The notes: generated by a model not told the origin, from the letters alone. A stretch of 23,139 nucleotides of DNA from a virus (IMGVR_UViG_3300023184_000541:1-23139); one strand, 5' to 3'; counted from the first letter of the stretch, positions 14,503 through 22,625 are shown. A program made the numbers and translations.

Positions 14503-17500
14503 ATGAGTCAACAATTACAGATAACAGGTGGTGCGAAAGTAAGGTCATTAGAGGGAGTTATAACAGGAACAAGTGGTGTTTTATCAAGTGTTCCTTTAGG
14601 TGCTGCTAATGGGGTAGCTACGTTGGATTCAGGGGGTAAAGTGCCTGTATCTCAATTACCTGCTTCGGTTGTAACTTATTTAGGTACTTGGAATGCTGCG
14701 ACTAATACTCCTACTTTAGTGAACGGAACTGGAGATGCTGGTGATTTATATATTTGTAATGTTGCAGGTACAGTTAACTTTGGTGCTGGTCCTATTACTT
14801 TTGCGGTAGGGGATTGGGTATTATACGGAAGTGGAACTTGGCAGAAATCTAATGGACAAAATGGTACAGTTACTTCGGTAGCTGCATCAATTACAGGAAA
14901 TTCATTAGGTATAACAGGTTCTCCAATTACAACCGCTGGAACTTTAGCTTTTGCTTTTGCAGGAACTAATTTACAATATGTAAATGGAGCAGGTAATTTG
15001 ACCACATTTCCGACTTTATTGTCAAGTGTGGGTTTATCTATGCCAAGTGCTTTTAGTGTCTCTAATAGCCCTTTAACGAGCAATGGAACGATTGCAGTAA
15101 CAGGAGCAGGTTATCCATCTCAGTATATTAGAGGAGATGGTACTTTAGCGGATTTCCCTACAAGTGGTGGTGGCGGTTCTTCGGTTTCGTATTATCTTAA
15201 CGGAGGAACAAGTCAAGGCACTATTGGTGGTGTTAATTATTACCAAATGAGTAAAACTGCGGTAACTTCATCAGGAGTAGATTTTGCTAAATCAGGTGAT
15301 GGTTTAATAGTATCTTTTTTAACGGATGCTGGAGACCCTGCACAATTAAACATTCCTGCTGGTAATTGGAACTACGAGATTTATGCTTCAATGAGTTCTA
15401 ATGGCGGAACTCCACAGATATACGCAGAACTTTATGTATATAATGGGACTACTTTTACTTTGATTAGTACAAGTAGCAATGAAATTTTATACGATGGTGT
15501 CAATTTGAATTTGTACACTTTTGCGATGACAGTTCCAGCTACAACTTTGACTATAACGGATAGATTGGCTATTAAGTTATATTCTACAAATAGTGGTGGA
15601 AAGACTACAACAGTACATACACAAGATTCTCATTTGTGTCAAATTATAACAACTTTTAGTACAGGAATTACTGCGTTAAATGGTTTGACTGCTCAAGTGC
15701 AATACTTTGCAACAGGAACAAGTGGGAGTGATTTTAATATTTCTAGTTCTACTGCTACGCATACTTTTAACTTACCTACGGCATCTGCTACAAATAGAGG
15801 TGCATTATCAAGTGCTGATTGGACAACATTCAATAGCAAAGTTGGTGGTAGTGGTTCAGATGGCAGAGTCGCATTTTGGAATGGTGCAAGTAGTTTAAGT
15901 AGTAATGCTAATTTATATTGGGATAACTCAACATCAAGGCTAGGAATAGGCACTAATACCCCTAATGCAAGTTTAGGAATATTAAACTCTAGTTCAACAG
16001 GATTACAAATAAGAACTTCAGATACATCAAATCAATATCAAGCGAATATCTATTGGGATGCTTCTTATGGTATGGTTTATGGTTATTATAGAACAGGAGC
16101 TTCTACTACTGCTCACAATTTAACTTTTTACAATGCTTTAGGTGGTTTTTTATCAGTACCAGAAAGCAGCAATAATAACATAGGTTTTAATACTTTAAAT
16201 CCACAAGGTTCAAGTGCTACTACTGTTTATGACTTTACTTCAATAAGCACAAGCGTAGAATTAAGATTGCATAATCCTACAACAGGATATACTTCAACAG
16301 ATGGTTCTTATATAAAAGTAACTCCAACTGCTTTAGTAATAGCTAATGTGGAAACTGCTAGTCAAATATTAATCAACAATGGTGGAAGTGGTGTTGTTAC
16401 TATTGATGGAACAAATAATGTGGCAATAGGAAATATTGGAGTGATTCCTATGACACAACAATTAACTGTTGTTGGTTCAATTCAAGCCTATGGGGGTTCT
16501 ATTTATCAGACTGTTACATCTAGTATGTTAAAGGCTAATTCATCAGGACAAATCATTGCTGCGGTTGGCGGAACAGACTATGAATATCCTTTGACTTTTT
16601 CTAGTCCTTTAGTAAGAACTACAAATACTATTTCAATTCCTGCGGCAACAACAAGTGTTAATGGTTATTTGACTTCAACTGATTGGAATACTTTTAACAA
16701 TAAGGGAAGCGGAACTGTTACTTCGGTAACAGGAACTGCTCCAGTTGTTTCTAGCGGTGGTACAACTCCTGCAATATCAATGGCGGCTGCTACAACATCG
16801 GTTAGCGGTTATTTAACGTCAACTGATTGGAATACTTTTAACGGAAAGTTTACTTTGCCTTCGTTGACAAGTGGTTCAATATTATTTAGTAATGGTTCTA
16901 CTATTGCTCAAAATAATAACAGATTATATTGGGATAATACCAATATGAGATTAGGTATAGGTACACAATCGGTTTCTCAATATGTAACGTATATAGCTGC
17001 AAATGTGGGAGAAAATGCAAATGCTTGGCTAGGTATTGAAAATAAGAATACAACAGGTTCTACTGCGGTAAGATTATTGTTAAATGGTAGTACAACAAGT
17101 GGATTTCAGTATGTGCAATCTACAAACCTTACTCAGATTTATGCAAACGCAGGAGATATACTTTTATCTAATGGAAGTAGTTTAGGACTGAAAATAGCAA
17201 ATACAACAGGTGCTGCAACATTTGATTCAAGTGCAACTGCTACATCTTTTGTTAAGACAGGGGGAACATCAAGTCAATTCTTAAAGGCTGATGGTTCAGT
17301 AGATTCTACTGCTTATGGAACTATAACTTCTGTAACTGCTACTGCTCCTGTGGTTTCAAGTGGCGGAACAACTCCTGTTATATCAATGGCTGCTGCAAGT
17401 GCTTCAGTTGCAGGATATGTAACAACAGGAACTCAAACAATAGCAGGTGCTAAGACATTTAGTTCAGCAGCTATATTTTCTAGTACAATTAATTCAGTCG

Positions 17501-19329
17501 GAAGTATTGTTGCAAGTGGAACTGGAAATGTTACATTAGCAGCATATTCAAGTGATAATTTCCCATTATTTCAATTAGTAGATAGTAGAGTTGGGGGTAA
17601 AAATTGGAATATAGAAAATGGTAGAACAAGTGCAGGTTTATTAGAATTATATTCAAGCACAGTAGGAACTGTTGTTACTATAACACAAGCTGGTGCAGGA
17701 ACTTTTAGTTCAACTTTACAAGCTACAAAGATTGGTATTGGTGGAGCACCTTCTGCTTTTATATTAGATGTAACAGGTACTGCAAAAGTAAGCGGAGTAT
17801 TAACATTAGGTGGTGGTACAGGTGGATTAAACTTTACAAGTTCAACTTCAATTACAAATACAGGAGCAAGTGGGTATATTTCAATCTATGCAAATGGTGG
17901 TGGTTTATTTTTAGGTGGTTCTGCTGCAACTACTAATGTAACAATAGCTTCAGGAGGTTTAACCACATTTACTAATGGTATTGGAGTTAATGGTTATAAT
18001 GCGAGTATAAATGCTGCTGCATTGTTTAGTGGTTCAGTTGGAATTAATAATATAACTCCTTCTTATTCATTAGATGTTACAGGTACAGGAAGGTTTAGTG
18101 ATACATTATATTCTACAAAAACAAGTGGAAGAAGTTTTGGTAATGATTCATACGGAACAAACTTTGGATGGATTGCAATGTATGGAACAACACAGGGTAT
18201 TCAATTAGGTTTTGAAGGTACAACAGGTGGTCAATTAATTACTGGAGCAGGGGCAAACTATGGTATTTTAGTTAGTAAAGCAGGATTGGCAATTAGTGCT
18301 AATAATGGGGTAACAAATCATTTAAACATAGCATCCACAGGAGCAGCTACATTCTCAGGTCCTACAGTAACAATAGGAAGTGCAGTAGCAGCTACTAATG
18401 TTAAACTACTTTTAAATGGTGTAGCTAGTAAAGCAGCAGGTATTGAATTTCAGCAAAATGGAACTGCACAATGGTATATTGGTAATGGTATAGCATCAGA
18501 GGATAATAACTTTGAATTGTATAATAGTAATGGTACTATGGCAATGAAAATTATTAAATCTACTAATGCTATTAATTTTATAGGTAATGTAGGTATAGGT
18601 ACTGCTTTGCCAACAAGATTATTAGATGTTTCAAATACATCAGGAGATTCAAGCATAGCAATAACATCTGCTGATACAACAGGTCAATCCTCGTTATTCT
18701 TTGCAAAAACAAGTGATACGAATATTGGTGGTGTTTTATATACGCACTCTGATAATGTAATGGCATTCAGAGTTAATGATGCTACAAGAATGAGTATTAC
18801 AAGTGGTGGCAATGTATTAATAGGAACTACTACTCAAACTTATTCAACAAAATTAGAAGTAGTAAGTGGTGGAGATGCCATATCTTCTAAATGTGATAGT
18901 GGTGGAACTGCTATTTTATGTAATCCAGCTACAACTGGTTCAACATCAGCTTATTTTAAAGTAGGTTCAACAAATGCAGGCTATATTGGACATCCAACAT
19001 CATCTACTACATCATATAATACATCACCTTCTGATGAAAGATTAAAGTATAACATTGAAATATGGAATGAGAATGTTTTAGAATTATTTAAAAATATTAA
19101 TCCTAAAACTTATTCTCACATTTCTGACAATGATGAATCCATAAGATATAAAGGATTTATAGCACAACAAATGATTGATAAATTTCCAGAGGCATATCCT
19201 ATTGATAGACAAGGTTTTTATAATTATAATCCTTCGGCTATGGTAGTATATTTAATGAAAGCAATACAAGAGCAACAAGCGCAAATAGAAGAACTTAAAC
19301 AACAAGTACAATTACTTTTAAATAAATAA
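14503..19329 (+). CDS. Tail fibre / receptor-binding protein with C-terminal S74 chaperone
   Basis: This is the largest gene of the window, 1608 residues, the likely host-receptor binder. The N-terminus (QQLQITGGAKVRS, LDSGGKVPVSQLPASVVTYLGTWNA) is a typical fibre attachment start. The middle is a string of repeated modules: GTVTSV...PVVSSGGTTPxISMAAA, SVxGYLTSTDWNTFN, and several VGIGTxxPxxxLDVTG units (for example near bases 15938, 16952, 17731, 18039, 18589). The last 99 residues are an intramolecular chaperone of peptidase family S74: SPSDERLKYNI carries the Ser-Lys pair S1510 and K1515 used for self-cleavage, and the end is a coiled coil (AIQEQQAQIEELKQQVQLL) that drives trimer formation. 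The chaperone would be released after the trimer folds. Confidence 0.92.
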   Translation: MSQQLQITGGAKVRSLEGVITGTSGVLSSVPLGAANGVATLDSGGKVPVSQLPASVVTYLGTWNAATNTPTLVNGTGDAGDLYICNVAGTVNFGAGPITFAVGDWVLYGSGTWQKSNGQNGTVTSVAASITGNSLGITGSPITTAGTLAFAFAGTNLQYVNGAGNLTTFPTLLSSVGLSMPSAFSVSNSPLTSNGTIAVTGAGYPSQYIRGDGTLADFPTSGGGGSSVSYYLNGGTSQGTIGGVNYYQMSKTAVTSSGVDFAKSGDGLIVSFLTDAGDPAQLNIPAGNWNYEIYASMSSNGGTPQIYAELYVYNGTTFTLISTSSNEILYDGVNLNLYTFAMTVPATTLTITDRLAIKLYSTNSGGKTTTVHTQDSHLCQIITTFSTGITALNGLTAQVQYFATGTSGSDFNISSSTATHTFNLPTASATNRGALSSADWTTFNSKVGGSGSDGRVAFWNGASSLSSNANLYWDNSTSRLGIGTNTPNASLGILNSSSTGLQIRTSDTSNQYQANIYWDASYGMVYGYYRTGASTTAHNLTFYNALGGFLSVPESSNNNIGFNTLNPQGSSATTVYDFTSISTSVELRLHNPTTGYTSTDGSYIKVTPTALVIANVETASQILINNGGSGVVTIDGTNNVAIGNIGVIPMTQQLTVVGSIQAYGGSIYQTVTSSMLKANSSGQIIAAVGGTDYEYPLTFSSPLVRTTNTISIPAATTSVNGYLTSTDWNTFNNKGSGTVTSVTGTAPVVSSGGTTPAISMAAATTSVSGYLTSTDWNTFNGKFTLPSLTSGSILFSNGSTIAQNNNRLYWDNTNMRLGIGTQSVSQYVTYIAANVGENANAWLGIENKNTTGSTAVRLLLNGSTTSGFQYVQSTNLTQIYANAGDILLSNGSSLGLKIANTTGAATFDSSATATSFVKTGGTSSQFLKADGSVDSTAYGTITSVTATAPVVSSGGTTPVISMAAASASVAGYVTTGTQTIAGAKTFSSAAIFSSTINSVGSIVASGTGNVTLAAYSSDNFPLFQLVDSRVGGKNWNIENGRTSAGLLELYSSTVGTVVTITQAGAGTFSSTLQATKIGIGGAPSAFILDVTGTAKVSGVLTLGGGTGGLNFTSSTSITNTGASGYISIYANGGGLFLGGSAATTNVTIASGGLTTFTNGIGVNGYNASINAAALFSGSVGINNITPSYSLDVTGTGRFSDTLYSTKTSGRSFGNDSYGTNFGWIAMYGTTQGIQLGFEGTTGGQLITGAGANYGILVSKAGLAISANNGVTNHLNIASTGAATFSGPTVTIGSAVAATNVKLLLNGVASKAAGIEFQQNGTAQWYIGNGIASEDNNFELYNSNGTMAMKIIKSTNAINFIGNVGIGTALPTRLLDVSNTSGDSSIAITSADTTGQSSLFFAKTSDTNIGGVLYTHSDNVMAFRVNDATRMSITSGGNVLIGTTTQTYSTKLEVVSGGDAISSKCDSGGTAILCNPATTGSTSAYFKVGSTNAGYIGHPTSSTTSYNTSPSDERLKYNIEIWNENVLELFKNINPKTYSHISDNDESIRYKGFIAQQMIDKFPEAYPIDRQGFYNYNPSAMVVYLMKAIQEQQAQIEELKQQVQLLLNK
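16641..16842 (+). repeat. 144-base-spaced direct repeats inside the fibre gene
   Basis: Segments 16641-16698 and 16785-16842 are imperfect copies at a 144-base (48-codon) offset. Each ends with TCAACTGATTGGAATACTTT and the next four bases AAC preceded by T, giving 24 identical bases at 16675-16698 and 16819-16842. They encode the GYLTSTDWNTFN unit. A looser third version is at about 15800-15840 (ALSSADWTTFNSK). Segments 16711-16790 and 17317-17396 form a second repeated pair, at a 202-codon offset. Such repeats are where fibres gain or lose modules by recombination. Confidence 0.7.
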
Positions 19330-19331
19330 TT

Positions 19332-19658
19332 ATGAAGACAATACAACCAATTACAAGTTGGATTAACGGGCAATCAGTAGAAGCAACAATTCTTAATTCC
19401 TATGCAACTAATGTTACCTTAGGATATTCAGCAGACTTTTACTACGGATTACTAAATGAAACTTTAGGAATTGTAGCTGTTGGCTATTTAACAATGACAG
19501 GCGAAGCGTATCAAAAATGGTCGCAAGATTCTTATGCTTGGGATTGGGTAGCTACTACATTAGGTTTAACTATCACAGGGGATTACGTTCCACCAGTTAT
19601 AGAACCGATTGTTGAAACAATTGTTGAAACTCCTACTGCGGAAATTATAGCAGAATAA
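19332..19658 (+). CDS. Hypothetical protein downstream of tail fibre
   Basis: The ATG is three bases after the fibre stop, so this 108-residue protein is translated from the same message. I do not recognise the family. The first 85 residues form a compact-looking domain (ITSWINGQSVEATILNSYATNVTLGYSADFYYGLLNE, GYLTMTGEAYQKWSQDSYAWDWVATTLGLTI). The last 25 are a low-complexity acidic, proline-containing tail with a repeated IVET unit encoded by a direct ATTGTTGAAAC repeat (19609-19629). No signal peptide or membrane segment is evident. Position suggests a fibre-associated protein or fibre assembly helper; this is inference. Confidence 0.55.
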   Translation: MKTIQPITSWINGQSVEATILNSYATNVTLGYSADFYYGLLNETLGIVAVGYLTMTGEAYQKWSQDSYAWDWVATTLGLTITGDYVPPVIEPIVETIVETPTAEIIAE

Positions 19659-19661
19659 TCT

Positions 19662-19669
19662 TATATTTG
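19662..19669 (+). promoter_or_regulatory. Bacteroidota -7 element before lysis block
   Basis: TATATTTG fits TAnnTTTG and continues as TTTGTAAAAA (19666-19675), the same 10-mer as at 2120 and 8063. It ends 14 bases before the ATG at 19684. No TTG is visible at the usual distance upstream. It would drive the 19684-21277 gene run, allowing lysis genes to be expressed separately from the tail operon. Confidence 0.5.
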
Positions 19670-19683
19670 TAAAAATCAATATT

Positions 19684-19836
19684 ATGATAACATTATCAGA
19701 AGAGAATTTAAAAGCATTAGAGGTTTATTTAATTGAAGTTCCATTTAAGTACGCTAATCCTATCCTACAATTATTAGCTAAATTGTCACAAGAGCAGAAT
19801 CCACAAGCTCCTGAGGCTGAAGTGGTAGAAGGATAA
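19684..19836 (+). CDS. Small hypothetical protein, 50 residues
   Basis: A complete short frame of 50 residues begins MITLSEENLKALEVYLIEVP and ends EAEVVEG. It has its own -7 element just upstream, and its TAA shares a base with the ATG of the next gene (TAATG), both of which support it being a real gene. The predicted content is two amphipathic helices (LKALEVYLIEVPFKYANPILQLLAKLSQEQ) followed by an acidic tail. There is no membrane segment. I do not recognise it; proteins of this kind are common next to phage lysis genes, with unknown role. Confidence 0.65.
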   Translation: MITLSEENLKALEVYLIEVPFKYANPILQLLAKLSQEQNPQAPEAEVVEG

Positions 19837-20429
19837 TGAACTTCATTAAAAACAACATCTTGTTTATAGCCGTAATGCTCCTTGTGTTATGGCTATATTT
19901 TTTGCTTAAACCTAAGCAAGATGATAAAATTGACTTTGCTGGTATAAAGTACAACAAAGTACTAACGCTACACGATACTACGTACGAGAAGGTCTATATC
20001 AGTACATACAAAAAAGGTAAGGATATTCCATTTTATACTATTGATTCCGTACAGATTCCTGTACACGATACTTTATACGTATTATCCGATTATATGCGTA
20101 TATATGCGTATTCTGATACTATTAGAAAAGATAGTAATATCTTTGTAGTGAATGATACTATCAGCCAAAATAGGATTATTTCTAGGGGCTTCAATGCCAA
20201 ATTAACCGAAAAAACCATCATTTTAAGAGAGTACTACGCTAGTAAACCGACTAATACCCTTTATTTGGGCATTAGAGGCTCATATAGCCCACTTAATGGA
20301 TTAGAAGTACTAAGTCCTTCTTTAATGTTAAGTGTCAAAAATAAGGCTCTAATAGGCCTTAGCGTGGATATTAACAAAAATTATAATATTGGATACTCTG
20401 GCGGTATCTACTTTAAAATAGGAAAATAA
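19836..20429 (+). CDS. Single-pass membrane protein of the lysis block, unknown function
   Basis: This 197-residue protein has one membrane segment at the N-terminus (NILFIAVMLLVLWLYFLL, residues about 7-24), followed by a basic stretch (KPKQD) and a long strand-rich domain that would lie in the periplasm. The orientation with a short cytoplasmic N-terminus fits an inner-membrane anchor. Repeated HDT/SDT/NDT phrases (LHDTTYEKV, PVHDTLYVL, YSDTIRK, VNDTISQN) mark the domain. The C-terminal third reads like beta strands of a small barrel (LYLGIRGSYSPLNGLEV ... IGLSVDINKNYNIGYSGGIYFKI). It is placed just before holin candidates, so a spanin-like or envelope role is possible, but the sequence alone does not show it. 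Both ends overlap neighbouring genes by one base. Confidence 0.6.
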   Translation: MNFIKNNILFIAVMLLVLWLYFLLKPKQDDKIDFAGIKYNKVLTLHDTTYEKVYISTYKKGKDIPFYTIDSVQIPVHDTLYVLSDYMRIYAYSDTIRKDSNIFVVNDTISQNRIISRGFNAKLTEKTIILREYYASKPTNTLYLGIRGSYSPLNGLEVLSPSLMLSVKNKALIGLSVDINKNYNIGYSGGIYFKIGK

Positions 20430-20644
20430 TGAATTTCTTTACTAAAATGGTATCAGAAGACAAAGAGGTTTCTTCTAAAAGGGTAGCTGGAATCTTTGCC
20501 TTGGTAAATGGGGTAGTTTTAGCTTACCTATCTATTAAGTACGATATTAAAGAATGGTCATTTAATGGCTTACTTACCTTCTCAGGTATTTCACTTGGGT
20601 TAACAACAATTAATCAAATCTTTGAAAAAAAGCCTAATGCATAA
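20429..20644 (+). CDS. Putative holin, two membrane segments
   Basis: At 71 residues, with two hydrophobic segments (about 19-37, VAGIFALVNGVVLAYLSI, and 46-64, FNGLLTFSGISLGLTTINQI) joined by a short charged turn and with a charged C-terminus (FEKKPNA), this has the size and topology of class II holins. The N-terminus carries charged residues (MVSEDKEVSSKR). It lies two genes ahead of the endolysin, within an overlapping run, as phage holins do. Holins form the membrane holes that time lysis. The call is by topology and position; no holin family motif is claimed. Confidence 0.65.
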   Translation: MNFFTKMVSEDKEVSSKRVAGIFALVNGVVLAYLSIKYDIKEWSFNGLLTFSGISLGLTTINQIFEKKPNA

Positions 20645-20831
20645 TATTACAAGTTCTACTGAAATTTCTTCAGTTGGTGTAGCTTCAACAGCTATCTCTT
20701 GGCTATCCTTTATGGATTTTGTAAAGGTTACTCCATATACACAAATAATAGTTAACATTTTGTCTATTATATGGTTGTCATTACAAATATATAACTTCGT
20801 TAAAACGAAGATTATAAAAAGTAAAAAATGA
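20637..20831 (+). CDS. Second small membrane protein, holin/antiholin candidate
   Basis: This 64-residue protein has hydrophobic stretches at about residues 14-27 (VGVASTAISWLSFM) and 36-53 (YTQIIVNILSIIWLSLQIYNF) and a very basic C-terminus (VKTKIIKSKK). I chose ATG 20637; a TTG at 20622 would add five residues but lies further inside the upstream gene. It overlaps the putative holin by 8 bases and the endolysin start by 4, so the three are probably translationally coupled. Two adjacent small membrane proteins before an endolysin are often a holin with a regulator, or two-component holins. Which is which cannot be told from the sequence. Confidence 0.6.
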   Translation: MHNITSSTEISSVGVASTAISWLSFMDFVKVTPYTQIIVNILSIIWLSLQIYNFVKTKIIKSKK

Positions 20832-21277
20832 AAATTACCGCTCATTTCGATTTATCAGAATTTACTCGTAGCGAATCAGCTAAAAGAGAAGGATTAGATA
20901 ACACTCCCACCCCAGAACATTTAGAAAATATAAAGATACTTTGTGAGAAAGTGTTAGAGCCTATAAGAGCAAGGTTTGGACCTATTAATATCTCTAGTGG
21001 ATATAGAGGAAAGATGCTTAACCATTTCATTGGAGGGGCAATTAATTCAGATCATTGCGTAGGTCGTGCCGCCGATATAGATATGGATGATACAGGAGCA
21101 GGTATCACTAACACAGACATATTCAATTACATAAAAAATAACTTAGACTACGACCAATTGATAAATGAGCACAATTACTCTTGGGTTCACGTTGGCTATA
21201 GACTTGGGGCAAATAGAAAACAGACTTTAGATGCTGTAAAAGAAAAAGGTAAAACTGTTTATTATCCTCATAAATAA
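20828..21277 (+). CDS. Endolysin, peptidase M15 type
   Basis: This 149-residue zinc peptidase is expected to cut peptide bonds of peptidoglycan and so release progeny. The M15 (VanY/M15A-like) landmarks are SSGYRGKMLN at about 57-65, then SDHCVGRAADID with zinc ligands H76 and D83, a DQLINEH segment with likely catalytic E114, and the final ligand H121 in SWVHVGY. The enzyme fills the whole protein; there is no separate cell-wall binding domain, as usual for phages of Gram-negative hosts. No signal peptide is seen, so it needs the upstream holin candidates to reach the wall. The start overlaps the upstream stop (ATGA). The end YYPHK is complete, indicating that the neighbouring HNH gene has not disrupted it. 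Confidence 0.9.
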   Translation: MKITAHFDLSEFTRSESAKREGLDNTPTPEHLENIKILCEKVLEPIRARFGPINISSGYRGKMLNHFIGGAINSDHCVGRAADIDMDDTGAGITNTDIFNYIKNNLDYDQLINEHNYSWVHVGYRLGANRKQTLDAVKEKGKTVYYPHK

Positions 21278-21283
21278 ATTCCG

Positions 21284-21291
21284 TATCTTTG
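21284..21291 (+). promoter_or_regulatory. Bacteroidota -7 element before HNH gene
   Basis: TATCTTTG matches TAnnTTTG and lies between the endolysin stop (21277) and the ATG at 21310, giving a leader of about 14 bases. A clear -33 TTG is not visible. It suggests that the homing endonuclease gene brought or acquired its own promoter, which is common for such elements. Confidence 0.45.
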
Positions 21292-21309
21292 TGGTCTAAA
21301 TATAATATT

Positions 21310-21804
21310 ATGACTAAAATTAAAGACTACGAAAATTATGAAGTAAATGAATTAGGTGAAATATGGAGCTTACCTAAAAAAACTAGAAAAGGCACAAGAT
21401 TAATTAAACCAACATTAAACCCAAGAACAGGTTATTTATATGTTGATTTATGTGAAAATGGCAAGATAAAAAAATTCACAGTACATAGATTAGTTGCATT
21501 AAATCTAATACCTAATCCTGAACATAAATTACAAGTAAATCATATTAATGGGATTAAAACAGATAATAGGCTTTCTAATTTAGAATGGAATACACGAAGT
21601 GAAAATCAAAAACATTCAATTCAACTAGGGTTAAGAAGTGCAAAAGGAATAAAAAATTCACAAGCAAAATTAACGGAAAATGATGTTAAATCTATTAGAA
21701 ATTATAGCAATACATCATTAAAAAAAATTGCAAGTATCTTTGGTGTGAGTATAGGAACTATTAGCGAAGTAAGAGCAAAAAAAACTTGGCAACATTTAGA
21801 CTAA
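21310..21804 (+). CDS. HNH homing endonuclease (NUMOD4-HNH)
   Basis: This 164-residue protein is a mobile-gene nuclease that nicks or cuts related phage genomes lacking it, so that repair copies the gene across. The NUMOD4 segment is at about 4-50 (IKDYENYEVNELGEIWSL, then GYLYVDLCENGKIKKFTVHRLVA). The HNH core is at about 59-102: VHRLVALNLIPNP, then VNHINGIKTDNRLSNLEW and ENQKH, with histidines 59, 78 and 102. A C-terminal helix-turn-helix (LKKIASIFGVSIGTISEVRAKKTW, about 137-160) would bind DNA. ATG 21310 begins the NUMOD4 pattern; a TTG 21 bases upstream overlaps the promoter-like element and is unlikely. The gene sits between intact genes and is freestanding, not inside an intron that I can detect. 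Confidence 0.92.
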   Translation: MTKIKDYENYEVNELGEIWSLPKKTRKGTRLIKPTLNPRTGYLYVDLCENGKIKKFTVHRLVALNLIPNPEHKLQVNHINGIKTDNRLSNLEWNTRSENQKHSIQLGLRSAKGIKNSQAKLTENDVKSIRNYSNTSLKKIASIFGVSIGTISEVRAKKTWQHLD

Positions 21805-21819
21805 CCAAAACCAACCAAT

Positions 21820-22527
21820 ATGGCTAAAACCAAAAATGTGGGTATCATCGGTGATACTCATTTTCCATTTTGTCATCCCAAGTATTTAGACTTCTGTTAT
21901 GAAGTATTTAACAAGTTTCAGGTTTCTGAAATTGTCCATATTGGAGATGAGGTAGACAATCATGCAATATCATTTCACGAGCATAACCCTAATGGCGAAT
22001 CAGCTTCTAAAGAGGCTATTATGGCTATGCAACAATTAAACATTTGGTACAAGCGATTCCCTAATGTTAAAGTATGTATTGGTAACCACTCAGCCCTTCA
22101 TAAAAGAAAGGCTCTAGCGAACGGATTACCAGAACGTTTTATTAAAACCTATGAAGATGCTTGGGAAGCTCCTAAAGGCTGGAAATGGAGCTTAGAATGG
22201 GAAATAGATGGGGTATTATATACGCACGGTACAGGATCATCAGGACAAGCTGGTGCCATCAATAGAGCAAGAGATGCTCGTCAATCAACAGTCATTGGTC
22301 ATATTCACTCCTTTGGCGGTGTGCTTTATAGTAGCTCAGATAAGGATATGATATTCGGTATGAATGTCGGTTGTGGTATAGACATAAACGCTTACGCAAT
22401 GGAGTATTCACGACCTTTCCCCAAAAGACCAACATTAGGTTGCGGAGTCGTTTTAGATAGCGGAAGAATTGCTATATTTGTTCCGATGCCATTAGGAAGC
22501 AAGATAATAAGGCTGCCTAGAAAGTAA
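21820..22527 (+). CDS. Calcineurin-like metallophosphoesterase
   Basis: This is a 235-residue two-metal phosphoesterase. All core motifs are in order: GDTH (11-14), GDEVD (42-46), GNH (88-90), THG (135-137) and GHIH (160-163). The D-x-H, GD, GNH, H and GHxH ligands are thus present and the enzyme should be active. The substrate cannot be read from sequence; members act on phosphodiesters in nucleic acids, cyclic nucleotides or nucleotides. The GTGSSGQAGAINRARDARQS insert between the last two motifs is typical of phage members. It follows the HNH gene by 15 bases, after a CCAAAACCAACCAA stretch resembling that before 8999. A terminator hairpin follows at 22563. It may be a late or early gene; context does not decide. 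Confidence 0.9.
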   Translation: MAKTKNVGIIGDTHFPFCHPKYLDFCYEVFNKFQVSEIVHIGDEVDNHAISFHEHNPNGESASKEAIMAMQQLNIWYKRFPNVKVCIGNHSALHKRKALANGLPERFIKTYEDAWEAPKGWKWSLEWEIDGVLYTHGTGSSGQAGAINRARDARQSTVIGHIHSFGGVLYSSSDKDMIFGMNVGCGIDINAYAMEYSRPFPKRPTLGCGVVLDSGRIAIFVPMPLGSKIIRLPRK

Positions 22528-22562
22528 ACATTTAACAAACTCACTTTAGACAATTAACAAAT

Positions 22563-22607
22563 AAGTGTGTATCATATTGATAATCAATAAGGTATGCACT
22601 TTTTATT
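22563..22607 (+). terminator. Long hairpin terminator after phosphoesterase gene
   Basis: AAGTGTGTATC (22563-22573) pairs with GGTATGCACTT (22591-22601) with three G-U pairs. Inside it ATTGAT (22576-22581) pairs with ATCAAT (22583-22588). A T-rich run (22600-22608) follows directly. The G-U pairs exist only in the + strand transcript, so the structure supports termination of rightward transcription. Confidence 0.6.
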
Positions 22608-22625
22608 TCTGTAATAATTAAAACG

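Noticed and set aside
14676-15083. 135-residue frame antisense to the tail fibre gene
   Set aside because: It mirrors the repetitive threonine/glycine-rich fibre codons; no promoter or recognisable domain, and all other genes are on the + strand.
15693-15953. 86-residue antisense frame and a 63-residue + frame in the fibre gene
   Set aside because: Both are shadows of the repeat-rich fibre reading frame, with no independent support.
14503-19329. CRISPR-like array from repeats in this gene
   Set aside because: Repeats are in-frame, imperfect protein modules at unequal spacing, not short identical repeats with unique spacers.
21289-21309. TTG start adding seven residues to the HNH protein
   Set aside because: It overlaps the -7-like element, and the NUMOD4 pattern begins at ATG 21310.
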